Notes: generated from the letters alone by a model not told the origin. Shown: positions 1 to 12,229, counted from the stretch's first letter. The stretch: DNA of 64,000 nucleotides from Palaemon carinicauda (GCF_036898095.1 NC_090768.1:52076665-52140664); one strand, 5' to 3'. A program made the numbers and translations.

Positions 1-671
1 CTTCAGTAGCCTGTCAGCTGTCACTTGTCAAACAGTGAAACCTCCATACTTGGTATTTACACGTGTCGTCTCTTTGCGTTTTATATATATGTATATATTT
101 GTGTATATCATTGAATGGTTCCGCGTGCCTTGCAAAATGAAGATGTACGTCACCAGCTTCATATTACAAAATGGGTAAGAAGTTTAGTAGTTTCTATAGT
201 TTGGCAAATACCGTCAGGCTAGCTTAGGGTTAGCGTAGGTCTAGGCTTAGTCTTATTTGATATGCAAGATTTTAAGAGGCATATTGGTTTGAGGCAACAA
301 ATAAGTCATTTACACAGGGATTTTGCTAATATTGCAATGTTTTCTTTATTCTGATGTGTTTTTATATAATTTCGCCAAATATAGTAAACAATGTGTCCCA
401 AATGCTCATGTCAAAGATGAAACACATTCTGATGTCGGGTTAATTTGTAGTGATGAAAAGGAAAATTTATGTATTTTTCTATGCTTATTATTAGATAAAT
501 TAAAGTATCGTACAATTGTTCATATTAAGATATCAAGTGTGTGAAAATATGCCGGATTCTGGATTCCTAATGTCTTGAGCTATAGGCCTATAAGTAAAGT
601 ACAGGCAGATGTCCTGAGTTTACCTTTCCTAACCTAGCTTAGCCTCAGACATTTTGTTCTACTAACAGGAC

Positions 672-886
672 CTAGAGTTAAAGTGTTAAAGGTGTCTGGT
701 TTCAGTTCCAGTTCCATCAGAATAGATGCTCACCAGAACGTCAGCCGGGCAAGCCCAACCCCCCACTGTGGTGCCCTACCACAGCAGTAGCCTCCCCAGT
801 AAACAGCTTAAACTCACTGGCCTGGGCGGGGATCGATCTCTTGCCAAGCGAATGCGAGGCAAACACGTTACCACTGTACTAGTGCC
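672..886 (-). mobile_element. tRNA-derived SINE (family A)
   Basis: Read on the minus strand from 886, the sequence begins like a tRNA gene: an A-box-like stretch around GTGGTAACGTG and a B-box-like AGATCGATCCCC about 45 bases later. A conserved body with GTGGTAGGGCACCACAG follows, and it ends in an AT-richer tail near 672. This is the layout of a tRNA-related SINE transcribed by RNA polymerase III. It is non-coding, and the short open frames over it are incidental. I recognise the pattern from decapod genomes, but family assignment is from memory. It is not a functional tRNA, because no complete cloverleaf can be drawn. Confidence 0.65.
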
Positions 887-1119
887 ATGGGTATTTGTGT
901 TTATTACAGGGATGGGAAGAAGTGGTTAGCTCCATAAATGGACTGTATTGCACTGAAGTCATTACTAAAGGGCCTATGTTATATTCATTTGCCCCTTTTG
1001 GCTTTCGTGGTTTACCCTTATATTTAACATCCTTCTCTTGTTGTCTTTTATCTTGCTGTCCAACCTACTTTAAACTAGAGGGGCACTTGGTGCAGTGCAG
1101 ACCTCTGCCGCGGCAGCTT

Positions 1120-1455
1120 ATTTCTCGACCTTTTGCTCGACCTTGACCTTGACCTTTGACATTAACATGTATTAATTGGCGAGGATTTTCATACACTCAA
1201 ATATGAACCAAGTTTGAAGTCTGTGACAATGATGTCCAAACTTATGGCTGATTACGTGAATTGGATATTTTGCTTGACTGTGACCTTGACCTTTGAACTT
1301 AGACCTTTCAAAATTTAATCCTTTCCACAGCCTTTTATATAACATTTAATCCTTGCAAGTTTCATTACTCTACGATTAAAATGGGGCCAGGAAGCTTTTC
1401 ACACACAAACAGGTTAAAACATAACCTCCTTCCAACTTTGTTGGCGGAGGTAATT
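1120..1455. repeat. Interspersed repeat with CTTGACCTTGACC motifs
   Basis: Repeated GACCTTGACCTTTGAC units occur near 1138-1160 and 1278-1298. The block ends in CAACTTTGTTGGCGGAGGTAAT near 1433-1455, and CCTCC...GGAGG near the end is self-complementary. This layout is a known interspersed repeat type of marine animals (from memory). There is no coding potential. The reverse strand reads TCAAGGTCA, the extended half-site of ERR/FTZ-F1 nuclear receptors. Whether that matters here is unknown. Confidence 0.5.
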
Positions 1456-2140
1456 ATAGCCTACTTAGTGCAGTTGTGGACTCTTATGTTGCACCATGTT
1501 GCAGGATTTTTGGTTTCCTGGCCGTAGCACTGAATTGTGTTGCTCAAATTCCCCAAGTTCTAAATAAAGAGGTACATTATATCATTACCTTCCTAATATA
1601 ACCTAATACCTAATATAGTACATGGTGGTGCCATAAATCTTAGCAATAAAATTTTACAATAATTCGCACCAAAGTGACCAGTTTGTTAGTTTTAACTGGC
1701 AAGAGGTAGCCTATTTCCTACCTTCCCCTAAGCCATTTACACAGCATGTTTCTTGTTGTAAAGTTTATTAAGTACTTGGCTATAAATACAGTACATAATA
1801 ATTTTATTTCTAGTGAAATTTTAATTTGCAATAAGAAACGGACGTTTGTGGGCTATTTTACCATCTTTCTCTTGTTTGGCTAAATGTGGGCTGGAGTATA
1901 ATAACTTCCATATCGATCGACTAAATTGTGAACACCATTCATTGTTTAAGTCCATTGCTTACTTTTGGTTACTGTGCACAAGTTGTCTGAAATCGTTTGT
2001 GTGAGATTTTCAGTATTTTTGTATGATATAATCATTAGATGGCTTTTTTTAATCAACTAAGAGCTTCCAAGTGTTTGTGCATTTTACCCCCTTCAGCTTT
2101 ATTTACAGCTTGACTAATGTCACAAGACATCTCCTAGAAT

Positions 2141-2470
2141 AGTGGTGGCCAATGTGATAACGTCCCTGACTGTTGAACGCTAGTCTGGGGTTCGATTTCC
2201 GCTCAAACTCGTTAGTTTTTTTTTTTTTGTCGCTGCAACCTCACCATCCTTTTGAGTTAAAGATTAGGGGTTTGGGGGAGCCTATAGGTCTATCTGCTGA
2301 GTCATCAGCAGCCATTGCCTTGCCCTCCTGGGTCCTAGCTTGGGTGGAGAGGGGGCTTGGGCACTGATCATATGTATATATGGCCAGTCTCTAGGGTATT
2401 GTCCTACTTGATATGGCAATGTCACTGTCCCTTGAATCTGCCATTCATGAGCAGCCTTTAAGCCTTTAGA
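2141..2470 (+). mobile_element. tRNA-derived SINE (family B), near full length
   Basis: The head reads as a tRNA-like promoter: GTGGCCAATGTGATAACGTCC (A-box region), then GGGGTTCGATTTCC (near-consensus B box) at about 2190-2203. A T-rich linker and a long body with GCCTATAGGTCTA and GGAGAGGGGGCTTGGGC follow. The end is the CAGCCTTTAAGCCTTTA tail. A shortened relative with the same linker and CTACCTGCTGAGT segment lies at 24585-24745, which supports the repeat call. It is non-autonomous and needs LINE machinery in trans. Confidence 0.75.
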
Positions 2471-4794
2471 GGGGAGTTCAATCCATTTTGAAATTTTGTG
2501 TAGTTTCATCTATATTTGTAAATGATTATATTTAAAGCACTCTTCATTCACTATAGGCCAATAGCTATTATTGCCTATTTGAAAGTAAAGAAATATCGCT
2601 GAAATAATGACCCACTTCGCACATACAGCACATCCATGTACTGCTTGCCAAAACAAAGGAGCAAGAATGTAATGGTTATTTGCGAGCGAAACTAGATGTG
2701 CTGGACCAAAGGCTATTTGAGGGCCGTAATATGAATTACAGATAATTATACTTTAATTTCATGCCAAGTACATGAACCTTATATTTTTTCAAGAGGTTAT
2801 CTAGTGCTTTTTTTGTGTGTATTTCTGACCATTACAGTAGTGCAGCTATATCCATATTGTTTCCACAAAGTTTTTTTACTACTATTTTAGTTCTCCTGGG
2901 TGATCTTGTAGTTTTGTCAGTGCAGTAGTCTGATGTTAGAGTGTCCTTACATTTCATGTCCCTGTGATTAGATTATGATTTAATTTTTTTTTTCTGACAG
3001 CAAAGTAAGCTGCCCGAATGGAATAGACAATATTTGGACCCCCTTTTTCAGGCCCCTCCCTCTAAAAGGTTGAGGTGTGCATTTCCTTCAAAGGGCAGCG
3101 ATTATCTACGCCCACATCATCCATGCGCTAGAACTTTATGAAAAATCACCATTCACACAATTTTCACCCACTAAAAGTAGATGCTTTACATTCAAGATTA
3201 CTATGTTATCCAAACGCTCTGTCACCACTTGAGCAGTCTCAGTGTGATAGGTCGCTACGTAATTAATCTTTTTCCCCTTGCCCAGCCGAGTGATGAGAAG
3301 ACCCCTGCCCGATCTCTCCCCCGTATGCATGGAAGGGACCATATGTACTGAGATCTTATCTACTTTGGCCAGCTGATTGATGTGAACACCCCTGACCGAT
3401 CTCTCCCTATGTATGTGTGCAAGGGACAGTAATTACTGGAAATTTATCTTCTTGGGAGGATGACCATAATACAGTACATTTACGTATCTTAAGCATTCCC
3501 TTCCCACAGAATATGTTTCAGCACTGAGTTCATGGATTTACTGCTCTTGTTATACTCTACACAATTAGACACCTTGCGCCTGTCCTTCTTTGACTTTCAG
3601 GTCACAGAACTCCTGACATCTGTTTCGTCCCAGCTCTACCAGTACAGTTACACGATACCATTGTAAGAGGAACCTACAATCATCTTCATTTATTGCATCA
3701 TTGCATGGAATATGAATTGTTCCATTTACTAGTACAGAGGTTTCCTTGTGTTCTTTCCCTTCGTGTTTTGTCTTTGCAGGAACATTCCGATTCTGTCCTC
3801 TCCTGGGAAGACACGTTTCCTCGCAATTGTGTTCTATGATTATCTTTTCCTTTGGGATTGGCCACGATCGAGAGTCACATGAACGGTACCCGTGATCAGG
3901 AACCATACAATCAGTATAAGCAATATGGGAATCGTGCGATCAGTTGTCATGATCAAGAACCACTCAATTGGGATTTACGTAACTAGGAACCACAAAATTG
4001 GAACTTAACTCGTTCTGTAGGTGATCATTACCTTACTGTATACAGTACTGTAGTCCGCAGGTAACTAATTCACTTGTTCCTGTTAACTGGTGGTCAGGAT
4101 GTGGGCAGCCACCTTCATCCCTCTCCTTCTTTTGGATGTTCTTAAGATTCTGTGGTGACACCATTGCTCGAGATCTCCCTAGTGGCTAATATTGCTCCTC
4201 GCCCTAGATCTTCCCACACTCGGATACAAATCCGTGACTGAGTTTTCTAGACGCCAAAATCTTCCAACAATGTTGCATTTTAGGGGTTTGAATAGAAAAC
4301 TTCCCAAATCTGGTCTCGGCACTCGTACAAGCACTGGTATAAAACACCGGGCTTGTGCGGGTGTCAGCAAGCATCCTCTCCAATCAAGAACAGGCATTCT
4401 ATTGCTACGTTCCGTTCATAAACCGAATGGCGATTCTCTTAGGGAGAGAAGATTTTTCAATGAAACTTTGAGATGATGTCATGGAAGGAGTCAATAAAGA
4501 CTGATTGATACTAGTCCCGTAACTGTGAATCCTACTGTTTCTCCCCCTGTGGAAAAGACATTATTGTACCGAGGGCATTCCTCTTGAGGAAGGGATACAA
4601 GTACACTCTTACTTTGTTAGCAAGATAGACGAATAGGCACACGGTACAGGAGCTTGTATGCCTGCTGCCTGTGCTCAGATCCTACTAGAATGAGCACCTG
4701 TACAAAACAGTATTTCAAGCTTGACTTTGATAAAGTCTTCTTGGCCATCTTTCCTTGTAGAAGTGCATTCCACCAGACATGCAACTTTTCTCAT
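2471..4794. other. No gene recognised; mixed unique and possibly relict sequence
   Basis: About 2.3 kb with moderate GC between 3.0 and 4.7 kb and only short open frames, the longest about 113 codons on the minus strand at 3565-3906. None resembles a family I know. Because the next 200 bases downstream hold DIRS-type RNase H remains, part of 4.1-4.8 kb may be the eroded upstream portion of the same element, but I could not align it. Confidence 0.4.
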
Positions 4795-5010
4795 TTATCA
4801 AAGTATGGGTAGGATGCACGCCGGGGCGACCTGGTCATTTCAGATGTGGGGTCAGCAGGAAGGCAACATATGCCCATTGTCCTGGAATTGCAAGCAGCTT
4901 TTCGTGTACTGCGAGTATCTTAAGAACATTTGATGAGGGACGTTGTACTACTGTTGAGTGACACCACTACCTTAGTAGCCCATGAAATGCATCTTTGCAC
5001 CGGTTATCAT
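4795..5010 (+). pseudogene. DIRS-type RNase H fragment (relict)
   Basis: Translation through about 4800-5000 gives a broken peptide that contains LELQAAFRVLRV, then after an in-frame stop VVLLLSDTTTLVAHE. This matches the RNase H core of DIRS-type elements: the 'HINxLELxA' helix carrying the catalytic Glu and the 'SDNTTxVAY' strand carrying the catalytic Asp. The same two blocks, less eroded, are visible in the relict at 24.4-24.6 kb. At least one stop (TAA near 4921) breaks it. No flanking terminal repeats were found. Confidence 0.6.
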
Positions 5011-5107
5011 CAAGTTTTTACTACTGTACTGATATTCATATGATTTTTCATTTTTATTTTGAGACTTTAATATTGTTTAATGATTAAAGTTTTTTGGTTA
5101 TATGCTT

Positions 5108-5150
5108 AACTTCTTTCACTAATTCTTCTTTCACTAATTCTTCTTTCACT
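5108..5150. repeat. 15-bp tandem repeat, about 3 copies
   Basis: Three near-identical copies of a unit that reads TTCTTTCACTAATTC lie back to back. Short and AT-rich, with no further function apparent. Confidence 0.8.
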
Positions 5151-6253
5151 TAGGCTATATTTTCTGTGACAGAATTCACTCAGTTATTTTAGAAATTGTA
5201 ATCACAAAAATTAGATTTCTTGTCTGAATAAGGCTAATACAGTAGTATATATTCACATTTGTTAAAGTACATTTTTCATCTTTTGCAGGCTTCCATAGTG
5301 GATAAGGTAAGTCTACAGTATTGAGACAACCTGTACGACAAACTGAGATTTCAAAGAATTTATCCCATGTAGTGTTGATTATTTAATGGTAGTCTGTTAT
5401 TTCATTTATTTATTTATTACATTACTATAAACTTCCACCTATCAGCCTTGGTCTTTGAGAGTGAAAATATGTTTCATTATTTGGTGAAATGAATTAGGTG
5501 CTGTACTGTATAAGTTGAAGCAGTTTTGAGATGTTTATTGCAAGTGGTATACAATCATCGTTTATATATATTCATATATTCAGAACTATAAGAAATAGGC
5601 TAGCCAGGGTAGCTTCTCTAATTACCTGAGATACGGGTGAATTACCTTTACTAGAATTAGAATTATGTACTGTACTGTGGTTTGATCGAAAAGGCTAGGG
5701 ATATCGCATTTCATGTTATTAATCCTTGACTGGAATTTATTTGGGATAATACCTGTCTTATGTACTTTTGCAACTGAAATAATTAATAACAGAGTATTGA
5801 AGAAGTGAAGACTTTCAGATAGAACAACAAGTTCTCATTATGAATATAATTCCGGTATATTATCTGGCAGTTATTTGTGTCTCAGATGGTCAATGTTACT
5901 ACTTATTATTTTGTGTATTATTTTGTGGTATTTAACATAGTGTTTGTTACTATCAATGCTGTAGTGTAAAGTGAATGTTTATTTTGAAATCTTGGTTTTT
6001 TGTGCAAGGTGGTCAGGGTATCCAGAATACTTAGCAGGTTACAGTTCAGATTTATAAAGATAAGATAATAAATTAATCTTAAAAATTATGCCTTGGCATT
6101 AGTATTGCATTTAATTCTGGTGAATGGGAACATTTCTAGATACCCTAATTTAATCTTCAGCTGCTTCATCGGTACGGATCCCATAAAGGTATGGAGAGAA
6201 AATTTTGGTTCATGTTGATTGATAAATCGATATTATTTCCTTTGCAAATTACA

Positions 6254-6255
<2 letters not shown>
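5151..6255. other. AT-rich non-coding stretch
   Basis: No open frame of note and no recognisable repeat core. It leads directly into the long TA microsatellite at 6262. Confidence 0.4.
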
Positions 6256-6755
<500 letters not shown>

Positions 6756-6873
6756 CGTATGTAGTTAAATAATTTTACTAGTGAAAATGACCAAAAGAAG
6801 CTGTAAATATATGCAGTATGATTTGTTTATATAACATTTTATAATTTGAAAAACATGATATGAAATGTTGTAA

Positions 6874-7225
6874 TTTTTGGGCTCAGGCCATGTCGTCCTG
6901 ATGGAAGTTCCTAAAAGGTAGCTTCCTAGGGTATATTTGACTACAGTGATATTCCCAGAGAATTTTACCTTGAAAGGTATCCAGAATTCTAACTCCTGGA
7001 GCGAATATCCCTAAATAATCTCACAGGGATATCGCATAATATCAGAGGACGTATTCTTGACACATCACATAGCTATTTTCACCCCGAACAGTATTAACGC
7101 TTTGAGGGGTTACAGTGACAAGAATCTGAAACGAGAATGAAAAAGAGAGCTGCTCATAAGGCATCTCTCCTATTCCGTTTCCAGTGTGTATCTGATGAAG
7201 GCGGTAGAGCCCTCTTCATTCCTTT
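6874..7225 (+). repeat. DIRS left inverted terminal repeat
   Basis: The sequence starting TTTGGGCTCAGGCCATGTCG is the reverse complement of the right end near 15494. Matching continues, with scattered substitutions, to the TTCATTCC stretch at about 7225 (right partner about 15149). Confidence 0.92.
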
Positions 7226-9297
7226 TCGTGTAGGTCTACTACTCGGTGTTTTCCCTTTTGTTCTCTCGTTATTTTGGATTTAATTCAACATTTTGATGAC
7301 TTCTCCGGCCTCTTTTGCCTCTGGAAAGTTGAGTATTATCTTTACTGTGTATAAATGTAAGCTCTTGTCGGTTTGAATTAAACAAAAGTGATATTAACGT
7401 AAACAAGAGCTGTTGCCTACCGACGTTCCCGGTTTGTTATGCTTTAATAATCTAGCTATTTAGCTCCTCTAGGAATGCTTATATGGTGCCGTTAGTTTTT
7501 AGTTCGGCGATTTAGGTTACCGATCTTGCCCTTCGCGAGGCTTAGTAGCCTCGGCGTTTGGCCCTAGTACTTTCATGCATGATATAAGTTTTTCCGAGTG
7601 TTATATTATTGAAGCTACAGTATTGGCAAATATTTTATACATGTAATATATTGTTGAATGTTCTTTCCAAGATTGTATACGAGAGAGTTTCGGTGAATTA
7701 GGTAATCGATTCTCATCGCACCTAGTTTAGTAACCTAGGTACAGTAGTATACTTTCGCACATCCCCGTTTGTTCTTTTCTCCTCCGGAGGCTAAGTTCAA
7801 TCCCTCTCTCCCTCTGAGTAAGCCTTAGGCTTAATCCTAGCGGTTCTATCTGTATAATAATTCAGGTATAACTATACTAGGATATGTCTGTCCTGACCTG
7901 ATAACCAGTGACTGGTTTTTTGGGTTAGGGCAGAACATCAGAGTTTCTAGTCTGTGGTCTGCTTCTTCCTAGCATAGAGAATGAGTCTCCTTTGCTAGGT
8001 TAGGGGCGGATACAGGAAGCTTTGCTTCCCTAGTCCACGTCTGAAGGATTCTGTACGAGATGATTCCTTCCTCTAGTGGTCTAGCAGACTGTCCTGTGTT
8101 GTTTTTCTCGGGCTGGAGAATGAGTTTTCTCTGTTGCCTGGCGAAATAACTTCACCTAACTTTGTTCTGGTCGGGAGGAGGATAGCAAGTATTGCCAGTC
8201 TTCCTCCCTAATAGACAACACTTGGTTAGGATGAGCTTCCCTAACTACTGAGCGTGTCTCTTGCTAGAACGAAGTTTATAGGACCCTTATCCCTTCCCCA
8301 CCTCTCTTTCTTTTATTATCTTTTGGCCGTAGTCCTACTTCCGTACCTAGTGTAGGTTAGGATGGAGGACCGGCTCAGCTCTCTGCCGGCTGGCAATTTC
8401 TCTTAAGATCCCTTGGTCTCCCTTCCATGTCTGCCAGTAGAGACCGGCAGGCTATGGATTCTTTGGAAGCCTGAATGCTACATTCTCCCCTTCCATAAGT
8501 TCACTCTTTCTGGATGGAAGGTCGTATGGCAATGCCGCCTTATAACCTTACATCCGTACTGTTTCTCTTACTAGTGTTTTGTACCCCTACCCCGGCTGCC
8601 AGCTGGAAGTTCTCTGGTTCTTAGCCACTGTCGGCAGACATGGGTATTGCTACCTTTGCCTGCCTGCAGTGGAAACACAGCCCGAAATCTGCTGGCCACT
8701 ATGATTAGCGGCCGACAGCCAGATGTTAGTGTTTTCAGCTGTTGTTGCCGGCCGGTACACATTTGCGAACCAGTGACCTGCCGCCTATTAGTTAAAGGTG
8801 TATATCTTTGAACTACATGGGAGTAAATGCCGGCTGGCACGTGCCGGCGCGTGCTGGCCGGCACAGCAGCATGTGATGTACAGTAGTTACTATATTTGTA
8901 GTGTAGTACACACTGCATTAATAAACTACAGTACAGAGTTTGTTGTAACACTAAAGTTCTTCCAACATACTTAATGTTTTCTTGTACAGCCTTTTGTTGA
9001 GACCATACAATATATAGAAAGTGAGTTCTTTCTGTATTCATTCTATCCCGTATATTAAAACTTTATTTCAAGGTGTGCGCTACACCTTAAATTTCCGTTT
9101 AGGAAATTACATAAGGTATTCTAGAATAGAATTAACCTTAGTTTTAATATTTTGGGAGGTTACAGCAATTGGCTGGGCAGGAAATACAAGTATGTGCCTT
9201 TCCTTCTTTCTTTTATAGCTTTACTCTGTAAGCTACATGTTTCAATATAAGTGAAAAGCCTTCACGTGATACTCATGGATTTTTCTTCTCTTTACAG
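7226..9297 (+). other. DIRS 5' leader
   Basis: About 2 kb between the left repeat and ORF1. There is no long coding frame. 8340-8870 is GC-rich with repeated GCCGGC/GGCCGG words (for example 8827-8863). The stretch just before 9298, TTCTTCTCTTTACAG, is a textbook polypyrimidine tract plus acceptor, so part of this leader may be an intron removed before ORF1 is translated. Internal promoters are expected here for the family, but I did not identify one. Confidence 0.55.
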
Positions 9298-11256
9298 GAG
9301 GACCATCCTAAGTGCGGGAGTGTATTCTGCAATGTCCGCAGTAAGAACTTCTGTGGACATCAATTTTGCAGGAGGCACGCAGCATGCGCAGCCTCCAGTG
9401 GTGATCTCCGGTATTGGGACCCTCAGGTTTGTACTGTATGTTCTAACCTGATTACCGAGGCTTTTGACAACCCTAAGTCGACGGAGTCAAGGGATGCTGC
9501 CAGGGAAAAGTCACGAACCTGGGTGAGGAGTTTTCAGAAAAACACCTCAGGCCTCTACCTTCCAAATGAGAAGATGAGGGCATACCTTTTCCCTAAAGCA
9601 TCGGCTGATGCAGTCATTCCTCAGCCTCAGGTGGAGATACCAACTGCCCAGAATCCGGTAGATTCTGAAGTCTCGGCCACCCTTCACGACATCCAATTGG
9701 ACGATAAGATGTCGGAGGTGTCGGATTCTACAGAGAAGGACCCTCTAGGAGAAGGTCAGGAGGAGGAGCTGTCTCAGGCTCCTCAAGTAGAAGAGGAAGA
9801 AATCGACGAGGTGTCGGTTACATCGGTTCCGGACCCAGAACCTGTTCCCTCTACATCGTCTGCTATCCCAGATGACCTGGGAAGGACTCTTTCTTCTATT
9901 GTTGAAATGATCCAACAAATTCAAAGAAAGAATGATGAGAAGAAAGCTGCAATGAAACTGGAGATACGTAGACTTGCAGCATCACGTGGGCCCCAGAAGC
10001 GACTCAACGTGAAGGATCTTCCTTTGTGCTCGGACACCAATCCTTGGAGGTATGCCAAACACATGCCAATGACAACCGGGAAGATCGTGATATCAGAAAA
10101 GTTGGGAGCAATTCCCCTGGAAGAAGTGGAATTTTGGCCCAACAAAGATTCTTATCCGGACTGCTATGTCCGTCTTAAGAAGGAGCCAACCTCAAAGGAG
10201 GAGACGGAGCCGAAGAAGGTCATAATTCTTGACCATAGTGAAGCACAGGCGTTACTAGCGGGCTCCATGAAAGAGAGGGGCTTCATGAACTCAAAGGTGC
10301 CAGCCTTAAGTAAGAAGCTTCCCTCTTTTGTGGCCTTTCCAACCAGAGCCTTTCCCTTCATGGAAAAGGGATATACGGCAGCCTTAAAGGCGGTGGAGGC
10401 AAGGAAACCATGCCCCTCCTTGGAGGAGTGCAAGCCGTTATCTCTGACCTTGTCCTTGAACCAAGAAGACTGGAAGGACGTCCACCTTACCTTCTCAGTC
10501 GGGAAGCTAGAAGCTGATATTGCTGAACGTCAGTTTGGTGAGGAACTTCCAAAACTGTCGGATGTTCTCTTGCGCAGAGAGCAAGAGACGAAGGAAAGAC
10601 TTGCAGCATCGATGTCGTTGCGAACGACATTAGAAACAATGGCAAGTGACCCCAAGATTCAGGACATCTTCATGGTAGTGGCCAAAACCCATCTGGCTAC
10701 AGTTACGAAGGATCTCTATAGCTTTATTAAAGCTAGGAGAACCTGTAGAGAGTTCGTGTTCGCCTCGGCTGCGGTGAGGCACGAACCGAGGAGACTGATA
10801 TCCTCTCGTATCTGGGGTAAAGACCTCTTTCCCAATGAAGTGGTTAAAGCGGTGGTAGACAAGGCTGCCACAGAGAATAGGAACCTTCTCAAAAAGTGGG
10901 GCTTAGATCTAAAGAGAAAGTCTTCTCCAGATGAGGGTCCCCAACCCAAGAAGAAGACAAAAAGGTCTAGGCCATCCTCTCGGCCGGCTAAATCCTACCG
11001 ACAGCAACAACAACTTCCTGTGACTGCGGTGCCTCAGATAGTGGCACAACCTCCAACCACGTACCAGCTGGTACCTCAACAAGTGGCGATACAGTCGCCA
11101 GTTTTTAACCCAGCCTTCGAAAGGCAGACTTCTTCCTTTTGTTCGAAAGTTAGAGGAACAGCCAGAGGTTCTTCTAGATGCCCTTCAAGAGAAAGGGGAT
11201 CCTGGGAAGGATGCGGTCAAGGAGGCAAGGCCTTAGGTCCACAACAGCAGAAGTGA
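9298..11256 (+). CDS. DIRS ORF1 (gag-like protein)
   Basis: One open frame of about 650 codons runs from just after a splice-acceptor-like site at 9297 to TGA at 11254-11256. The N-terminal ~60 residues are rich in Cys and His (CGSVFCN, then FCGHQFCRRH, then CTVC), a possible metal-binding fold. A long acidic Ser/Glu/Pro-rich segment follows (about 9640-9890), then a mixed helical middle, then a basic Lys/Arg/Gln-rich C-terminus (PKKKTKRSRPSSRP) suited to nucleic-acid binding or nuclear import. No in-frame ATG lies between 9298 and about 9571, so either translation starts at an internal Met near 9571 or an upstream exon supplies the start. It is intact here while the pol genes are broken. The function is inferred from position and composition, because DIRS ORF1 proteins are poorly conserved. 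Confidence 0.8.
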   Translation, partial: EDHPKCGSVFCNVRSKNFCGHQFCRRHAACAASSGDLRYWDPQVCTVCSNLITEAFDNPKSTESRDAAREKSRTWVRSFQKNTSGLYLPNEKMRAYLFPKASADAVIPQPQVEIPTAQNPVDSEVSATLHDIQLDDKMSEVSDSTEKDPLGEGQEEELSQAPQVEEEEIDEVSVTSVPDPEPVPSTSSAIPDDLGRTLSSIVEMIQQIQRKNDEKKAAMKLEIRRLAASRGPQKRLNVKDLPLCSDTNPWRYAKHMPMTTGKIVISEKLGAIPLEEVEFWPNKDSYPDCYVRLKKEPTSKEETEPKKVIILDHSEAQALLAGSMKERGFMNSKVPALSKKLPSFVAFPTRAFPFMEKGYTAALKAVEARKPCPSLEECKPLSLTLSLNQEDWKDVHLTFSVGKLEADIAERQFGEELPKLSDVLLRREQETKERLAASMSLRTTLETMASDPKIQDIFMVVAKTHLATVTKDLYSFIKARRTCREFVFASAAVRHEPRRLISSRIWGKDLFPNEVVKAVVDKAATENRNLLKKWGLDLKRKSSPDEGPQPKKKTKRSRPSSRPAKSYRQQQQLPVTAVPQIVAQPPTTYQLVPQQVAIQSPVFNPAFERQTSSFCSKVRGTARGSSRCPSRERGSWEGCGQGGKALGPQQQK

Positions 11257-11264
11257 GATACTTC

Positions 11265-12178
11265 CAGTAGGAGGGAGACTACAGCTATTTAGGGATCGCT
11301 GGACCTTCGATCCCTGGGCCCACAGCCTAATAAAGAATGGACTAGGTTGGAGCTGGAGCAGTCCTCCACCTCAATTTCCTCAATTCTTCCAACACTCAAC
11401 CCCCGTTCTGGAAGAATATGCCCGAGAGCTCTTAGACAAAAGAGTAATCCGGAAAGTTAAGTCCATCAAATTCCAAGGAAGGCTGTTTTGTGTTCCAAAG
11501 AAGGACTCAGAAAAACTCAATAGTCATTCTAGACTTGTCGCCACTCAACAAGTTCATAGTGAACTACAAGTTCAGAATTATCACACATCAACACATAAGG
11601 ACCCTACTGCCCAAAAGGGCATATGCTGTTTCTATAGACTTGTCTGACACTTATGGCATGTTCCAATTAATCGTCACCTCTCCTCCTACCTAGGCTTCAA
11701 GTTACATAGAAAACTTTACGCCTTCAGAGCCATGCCTTTTGAGCTAAACATAGCCCCAAGGATTTTCACGAAGCTCGCGAACGCAGCCGTCCATCAATTA
11801 TGCCTAAAGGGGGTCCAAGTAGTAGCCTACTTGGACGACTGGCTGGTGTGGGCAGCATCCAGGACAGAATGCATGCAAGCTTCTAAGATAGTGATCCAGT
11901 TCCTGGAACATCTGGGATTCAAGATCACCGTCAAAAAGTCTCGACTTTCTCCAGCTCAAAAATTTCAGTGGTTGGGAATCCACTGGAATTTGGAGTCACA
12001 TCGACTTTCCATTCCTGGGAAGAAGAGGAAAGAAATAGCAGGATCTGTTAAGAGACTATTGAAATCCAAACGGATATCAAGACGCGAACAGGAGAGAGTG
12101 CTGGGCTCTCTACAGTTTGCTTCGATAACAGACCCAGTGCTAAGAGCACAGCTAAAGGATGCAACAGGAGTCTGGTGA
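11265..12178 (+). pseudogene. DIRS reverse transcriptase, frameshifted
   Basis: The product would be an RNA-directed DNA polymerase. Early blocks (GGRLQLFRDRW, FCVPKKDSEKL) are in one frame. The frame shifts near 11520 into VILDLSPLNKF, and again near 11655-11690 where the 'SIDLSD' motif-A block breaks. The long final piece from 11732 holds PFELNIAPRIFTK (motif B region) and the catalytic YLDDW box at 11828-11842, then FQWLGIHWN. All expected RT blocks are present in order, but at least two indels and a stop at 12176 prevent a single product. Placement directly after ORF1 is standard for DIRS. Confidence 0.9.
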
Positions 12179-12229
12179 AAATACGCATAAAACGCACGAA
12201 GAGATCTAATAAGACCTCTACCGACTTCA

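Noticed and set aside
3565..3906. Minus-strand frame of 113 codons
   Set aside because: No recognisable domain, no splice context and no homologue that I know; its length is within chance for this region.
8571..9041. Minus-strand frame of 156 codons in the DIRS leader
   Set aside because: Antisense to the element, GC-rich by composition only, and no similarity to any DIRS protein.
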